Assembly (NCBI GenBank): GCA_022566235.1
Contig: JADFJI010000065.1
Span: forward strand, 1 to 8,765
Direction: 5' to 3'
From: Chloroflexota bacterium
Lineage (GTDB): Bacteria > Chloroflexota > Dehalococcoidia > Plut-88900
Length of the DNA stretch: 8,765 bases
Shown here: piece after piece, positions 5,599-8,765 of the stretch
Layout: the number at the start of each line of letters is the position of its first letter
Numbering within the stretch: position 1 is the stretch's first letter
Translations under genes and position numbers: made by a program
Notes under the pieces: generated by a model
What the model was told of the DNA's origin: nothing
Database searches by the model: none
Seen by the model: only the letters and a program-made list of their open reading frames with translations

Positions 5599-6414
5599 CT
5601 AAGCGTTCCGGCTGAGCCAGTGCTCGGCGATGTCTGCCGCCCGCATGAAAGCCACATTGGGTTTAGTGAGCATGTGCCGGATGGTCCGCTCCAGGCCGGC
5701 CAGACGGCTAGGATGCCCTGTGACCTGCGGGTGCATGACCAGCACCATGCATCTTCCCTCCTTGTACAGGCCGTCGAACTCGGCTATCCAGGTTCGGGCC
5801 ACCGATACGGGGCTGCACATGGGACCCCGCAGATCGGCGGCGGGGACGAATGCGTAGAAGGGAAAATCGTCCAGGAGCCAGTGGAATGGGATCTGGACCA
5901 GGTCCCCTTTATCCGTCTTCATGATGTATGGAGCGTCGTCGTCCATCAGGCTGCTGTCGTAGACGATACCCCGCTCCGCGAGGAGGGACATCGAGTGCTC
6001 GCTGGCATCGCCCCCCGGGATCCGATAGCCGGTGATCTTGTGGCCCACCACCTTTTCCAACGCCTCCAACCCCCGGTCCAGGGCCTCGATCTCCTGTTCC
6101 AGGGTAAGCTCAGCGGGGCGCTCGTGCATGTAGCCGTGTCCGGCGATCTCGTGGCCCCGGGACTCGATATCCCTCACCAACTCCGGGTACTGCTCGGCGG
6201 TGTAGCCCGGCACGAAGAAGGAGGCCTTGAGCCCGTAGTCGTCCATCAGGCCGAGGATGTGATGAACACCCACCTTAGGCCCGTAGTCCCCCATGGTCAT
6301 GAGCACTGGGCGGTCCCTGTTGGCCGGGTCCCTTCCGATCCAGTTGCTCTGCCCGTCGATATCGAAGCCTAGATTCACTACGCACTGGACATCACCGGGC
6401 CAAAGGCCAGACAT
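5599..6414 (-). CDS. NodB/CE4-fold polysaccharide deacetylase-like hydrolase, paralog 3
   Basis: 271 aa from ATG 6414, with AGGAGG (6423-6428) 8 nt upstream. It is first of the three in transcription order and has the cleanest non-repeat upstream region. Motifs: FDIDG with Asp18 and Asp20, HGYMH with His93 and His97, RIPGG in place of RAPxW/F at 131-135, and His228 in MHPQVTGHPSRL. The catalytic set is complete, so activity is expected. The change of the substrate-proximal RAPxW/F loop to RIPGG hints at a different substrate preference from its siblings (inference). The nearest family I recognise is the HpPgdA-like/PuuE-like branch of CE4, which includes proteins acting on peptidoglycan, allantoin or cyclic imides. 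No secretion signal argues for an intracellular small-molecule amide or imide substrate. Confidence 0.9.
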   Translation of the reverse strand: MSGLWPGDVQCVVNLGFDIDGQSNWIGRDPANRDRPVLMTMGDYGPKVGVHHILGLMDDYGLKASFFVPGYTAEQYPELVRDIESRGHEIAGHGYMHERPAELTLEQEIEALDRGLEALEKVVGHKITGYRIPGGDASEHSMSLLAERGIVYDSSLMDDDAPYIMKTDKGDLVQIPFHWLLDDFPFYAFVPAADLRGPMCSPVSVARTWIAEFDGLYKEGRCMVLVMHPQVTGHPSRLAGLERTIRHMLTKPNVAFMRAADIAEHWLSRNA

Positions 6415-6513
6415 GGTGGGAACCTCCTTACCGGGGTTACGAGACGTTAGTCTACACCCTGGGGACGGGGTGGGGAAGGGTCGTACTTAGCGAGGCGTCG
6501 ATGCGATTGACAG
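6415..6513. other. Spacer upstream of deacetylase paralog 3
   Basis: A 99-bp spacer containing the SD of paralog 3 and otherwise no repeat copy, unlike all other spacers on this strand. I could not identify a convincing -35/-10 pair. It is the most likely place for a promoter driving the three deacetylases if they are not transcribed from the HAD or prfA side. Confidence 0.4.
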
Positions 6514-6909
6514 CTATGGGCCGTCGTGGTTACGGGCGTATTCGGTAATGACGTCGTAGATGCGGAGCATCTCCCGGTCGCTATCGTCAACCCAGAAGTA
6601 GGCCTTGATAGCCTCGCCACCCAGGGCCCGTATCAGCTCGGGGTGGTCATCGACGCAGAAGTCGGGCTCCACGGGGATTCCCAGGGTCTTCAGCCCCTCC
6701 CGATAGTTTTGGACGGGCTTGACGAAGCAATCGGTGACCAGGGGCCTGAGGCCGTTGTGGTCGATGACCTCCCACCTGAGCCCCACCCCCGACCAGATGT
6801 AGATGCTGTGGCCGTCCTCCACCAGCCTCTGGAACACCTCTCGGACGTGAGGCCTGAGGACTCCGTTGAAGGCGATGATGGTGTCGTCTACGTCAAAAAA
6901 TATATTCAT
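6514..6909 (-). CDS. Small HAD-superfamily hydrolase (phosphatase-like)
   Basis: 131 aa from ATG 6909. The HAD core is complete though minimal: DVDDT at residues 6-10 (Asp6 nucleophile, Asp8 acid/base), Ser40 in IWSGVG (motif II), Lys64 in FVKP (motif III), and Asp87-Asp88 in CVDDHPE (motif IV). There is no cap domain, so it would accept a protein-bound or bulky phosphorylated substrate, or have a structural or regulatory role; the exact substrate cannot be inferred. No strong SD is visible upstream; the leader is largely a palindromic repeat. It lies between prmC and the deacetylase cluster on the same strand. The 107-bp repeat-bearing gap to prmC and the 99-bp gap to the deacetylase suggest loose rather than tight operon linkage. 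Confidence 0.85.
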   Translation of the reverse strand: MNIFFDVDDTIIAFNGVLRPHVREVFQRLVEDGHSIYIWSGVGLRWEVIDHNGLRPLVTDCFVKPVQNYREGLKTLGIPVEPDFCVDDHPELIRALGGEAIKAYFWVDDSDREMLRIYDVITEYARNHDGP

Positions 6910-6928
6910 TGTGTGGCTTCGAAGTGCT

Positions 6929-7000
6929 CCGCTCGTGGTTCGACCCTTCGGCCTTGCTCCCTTCGATGGAACTCAGAACAGGCAAGCTCACCATGAGCGG
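6929..7000. repeat. REP-like repeat, copy 6, with 11-bp terminal inverted repeats
   Basis: A 72-nt element bounded by CCGCTCGTGGT (6929-6939) and ACCATGAGCGG (6990-7000), which pair over 11 positions with one G-T wobble. The interior includes 6944-6966, identical to 4421-4443, and a decayed core (CTCAGAACAGGCAAGCTCAC). It is the most complete family member in the window. Lying between the prmC stop and the HAD start, it could act as an mRNA stabiliser or attenuator. Confidence 0.8.
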
Positions 7001-7016
7001 AAAATATACGCTCTGC

Positions 7017-7922
7017 TCACCTTGCCTGCTCTGACCCCTCCAGTACTGGAAGGACGAGTGGGGTTGACTCCACCGGGGTATAAACAGCCAGGACCCGGTC
7101 TATTCCCGCTAGGTCGGGCATCAGGCCCACCTCGGCATCAGGGAAAAGGGCCCGAGCTAGATGCATCACCTCGGCCCCCTGGCCGTAGCCTATCTCCATG
7201 ATCAGCGCGCCGCCGGGCCTCAGCGCACCTTTGGCCTGGAGCAACAGCCGCCTTATCACCGCCAGCCCGTCAGGACCGCTATTGAGGGCGGCGGCGGGTT
7301 CGTAGTCCCGAATATGGGTGGGGAGGGCCTGCCAATCTGAAGCCTTTACATAGGGCGGGTTGGACACCAGGACATCGACGGCACAGGGCAACGGTTCAAG
7401 GAGGTCGCCCCGAAGGAGAGTGACCCGGTCCTCGACCCCGTGCCGGCGGCAGTTGGCGGAGGCGACCTCCAGCGCGTCAGCGGAGACATCGGTGGCATAG
7501 ACCCGGGCCTGAGGCAGGTTCACCGCCAGTGCGATGGCCAGCGCCCCGCTGCCCGTGCCTATGTCAGCTATAGTACAGGGGCCCGGGCCCTGGTTCCCGA
7601 CGTATTCCAGGGCCAATTCCACCAGCAATTCGCTCTCGGGGCGGGGGATAAGGACTTTGGGATCGACCAGGAAGCGGAGGCCGTAGAACTCCTTGTGACC
7701 GGTGAGATAGGCTGCGGGTTCACCTTTAGAGCGGCGTCCGATGAGCCGGACGTAATCCTCCCAGGCCCCATCGGGCAGAAGGTCGTGCCATCCGGCGTAG
7801 AGCCGGGCCCTGGAGAGGTCCAGGACGTGTCTCAGGAGATATTCGGCTTCGAACCCGGCATCCTCTATATCCAGACCCGCCAGCTGATCCGCGCCCCAGG
7901 CCAGGGCCTCTTTAACTTCCAC
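7017..7922 (-). CDS. prmC: Peptide chain release factor N5-glutamine methyltransferase (PrmC/HemK)
   Basis: 301 aa from GTG 7922. PrmC uses S-adenosylmethionine to methylate the Gln of the GGQ motif in release factors RF1 and RF2, in the cytoplasm, increasing termination efficiency. An N-terminal helical RF-binding domain (about residues 1-75) leads to [15 protein letters not shown] (67-81), IPRPESE (92-98), the SAM-binding [14 protein letters not shown] (119-132) and the catalytic NPPY (188-191), then GPDGLAV and the C-terminal strand GIDRVLAVY. About 18 residues ([18 protein letters not shown]) extend beyond the usual end. The GTG start overlaps the prfA stop by 11 nt, the classic prfA-prmC arrangement, placing enzyme and substrate in one transcript with coupled translation. 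SD is weak, consistent with coupling. Confidence 0.95.
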   Translation of the reverse strand: MEVKEALAWGADQLAGLDIEDAGFEAEYLLRHVLDLSRARLYAGWHDLLPDGAWEDYVRLIGRRSKGEPAAYLTGHKEFYGLRFLVDPKVLIPRPESELLVELALEYVGNQGPGPCTIADIGTGSGALAIALAVNLPQARVYATDVSADALEVASANCRRHGVEDRVTLLRGDLLEPLPCAVDVLVSNPPYVKASDWQALPTHIRDYEPAAALNSGPDGLAVIRRLLLQAKGALRPGGALIMEIGYGQGAEVMHLARALFPDAEVGLMPDLAGIDRVLAVYTPVESTPLVLPVLEGSEQAR

Positions 7923-8765
7923 CGGTCTTTACCAGCATCTCCTCCCGCTCCCTCGCGGCCAGGGCCTGGATGAGGCCACCCATATCCCCCTCCAGAATCC
8001 CGCTGAGGTTGTGCAGGGTCATGCCGATGCGGTGGTCCGTGACCCTGTCCTGGGGGAAGTTGTAGGTCCGGATCTTCTCCGCTCTGTCGCCGGTGCCGAC
8101 CTGGGAGCGGCGGTCTTCGGCCAGTTCCTGCTGCTGCTTCCTGATCTCAATATCGTAGAGCCGGGCCCTGAGGACCGACATCGCCTTTGTCTTGTTCTTG
8201 AGTTGCGAGCGTTCGTCCTGACATACCACTACCATTCCCGTCGGGAGATATGTGATGCGCACGGCTGTGGCCACCTTGTTCACATTCTGGCCCCCGGCTC
8301 CCCCGGCGTGAAAGATGTCCACTTTCAGGTCGCTGGGATCGATGGTTACCTCCACCTCCTCCACCTCGGAGATGACGGCGACGGTGATAGTGGAGGTATG
8401 GATGCGCCCCGAGGACTCGGTGGTGGGGACGCGCTGCACCCTGTGTACGCCGCTCTCATACTTGAACTTGCCGAAGGCCCCCTGGCCCTTGACCTGAAAG
8501 ATGATCTCCTTGAATCCTCCGATGCCCGTGGAGTTGGTGTTCAGCACGTCGATCTTAAAGCCCAGGGTCTGGGCGTAACGAGAGTACATGCGGTACAGGT
8601 CGGCGGCGAACAGGGCCGCCTCGTCACCTCCTGCCCCGGCCCGAACCTCGATGATGACGCTCTTCTCGTCCCGAGGGTCCCGGGTGGTCAGCGCCTCCTC
8701 GATCTCCGCCTCCAGGGAGGCATGGCGTCTCTCCAAAGAAGTTGTCTCCTCCTGGACGAAGGCCT
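7912..8765 (-). CDS. prfA: Peptide chain release factor 1 (partial, 5' end beyond window)
   Basis: The C-terminal 283 residues are present, and the frame is open through the window edge at 8765. About 75 N-terminal residues are missing compared with the usual ~360 aa. RF1 recognises UAA and UAG at the ribosomal A site and triggers peptide release. Visible: [21 protein letters not shown], the codon-recognition PxT motif as Pro-Thr-Thr at 8419-8427 within [18 protein letters not shown], the catalytic GGQ at 8287-8295 in [12 protein letters not shown], and the [21 protein letters not shown] block. PxT instead of RF2's SPF identifies it as RF1. Most RF1 proteins I know carry Ala or Val in the middle of PxT. 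The TAA stop overlaps the start of prmC, whose product modifies the GGQ of this protein. Confidence 0.95.
   Translation of the reverse strand, partial: AFVQEETTSLERRHASLEAEIEEALTTRDPRDEKSVIIEVRAGAGGDEAALFAADLYRMYSRYAQTLGFKIDVLNTNSTGIGGFKEIIFQVKGQGAFGKFKYESGVHRVQRVPTTESSGRIHTSTITVAVISEVEEVEVTIDPSDLKVDIFHAGGAGGQNVNKVATAVRITYLPTGMVVVCQDERSQLKNKTKAMSVLRARLYDIEIRKQQQELAEDRRSQVGTGDRAEKIRTYNFPQDRVTDHRIGMTLHNLSGILEGDMGGLIQALAAREREEMLVKTGGS

Noticed and set aside
3388..7000. CRISPR array
   Set aside because: Repeat copies are irregularly spaced, in both orientations, of different lengths and interrupted by genes; no cas genes.

Overview
GC-rich bacterial DNA, probably a fragment of an environmental (metagenome-assembled) genome. 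The CaiB-type CoA-transferase and SDR genes, GTG/TTG starts, prfA-prmC pair and dispersed TTCGACAAGCTCAGGACAGG repeats would fit Chloroflexota (Dehalococcoidia/SAR202-like). That placement is an inference from gene style, not from a marker.

Left part, + strand (1-3322). A short possible C-terminal coding tail (1-71) is followed by a promoter-like site and a leader of about 230 nt. The next ORF begins with an unmistakable UvrB N-terminus (about 30 residues) that runs in frame into a family III CoA-transferase lacking its first ~80 residues. An intact CaiB-type CoA-transferase overlaps its end, followed 15 bp later by an SDR oxidoreductase. These last three ORFs look like one operon for acyl-CoA or carboxylic-acid metabolism. 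The truncated first CoA-transferase also has Ser where the catalytic Asp should be.

Right part, - strand (3512-8765). Read in transcription order: release factor 1 (prfA, 5' end outside the window), the release-factor methyltransferase prmC overlapping it, a 72-nt palindromic repeat, a small HAD-family phosphatase-like protein, then three tandem paralogous NodB/CE4-fold deacetylases of the HpPgdA/PuuE-like type. The three align without internal gaps, share all metal and catalytic positions, and have no signal peptides, so they are probably cytoplasmic amidohydrolases that arose by local duplication.

The spacers around the deacetylase genes (3323-3511, 4322-4643, 5472-5598) and the prmC-HAD spacer (6910-7016) are packed with members of a dispersed REP-like repeat family and GC-rich hairpins, some nested inside each other. 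The two points most worth checking are the UvrB/CoA-transferase chimera (real rearrangement or assembly join) and the repeat-bracketed deacetylase expansion. I found no tRNA, rRNA, CRISPR array or transposase gene.
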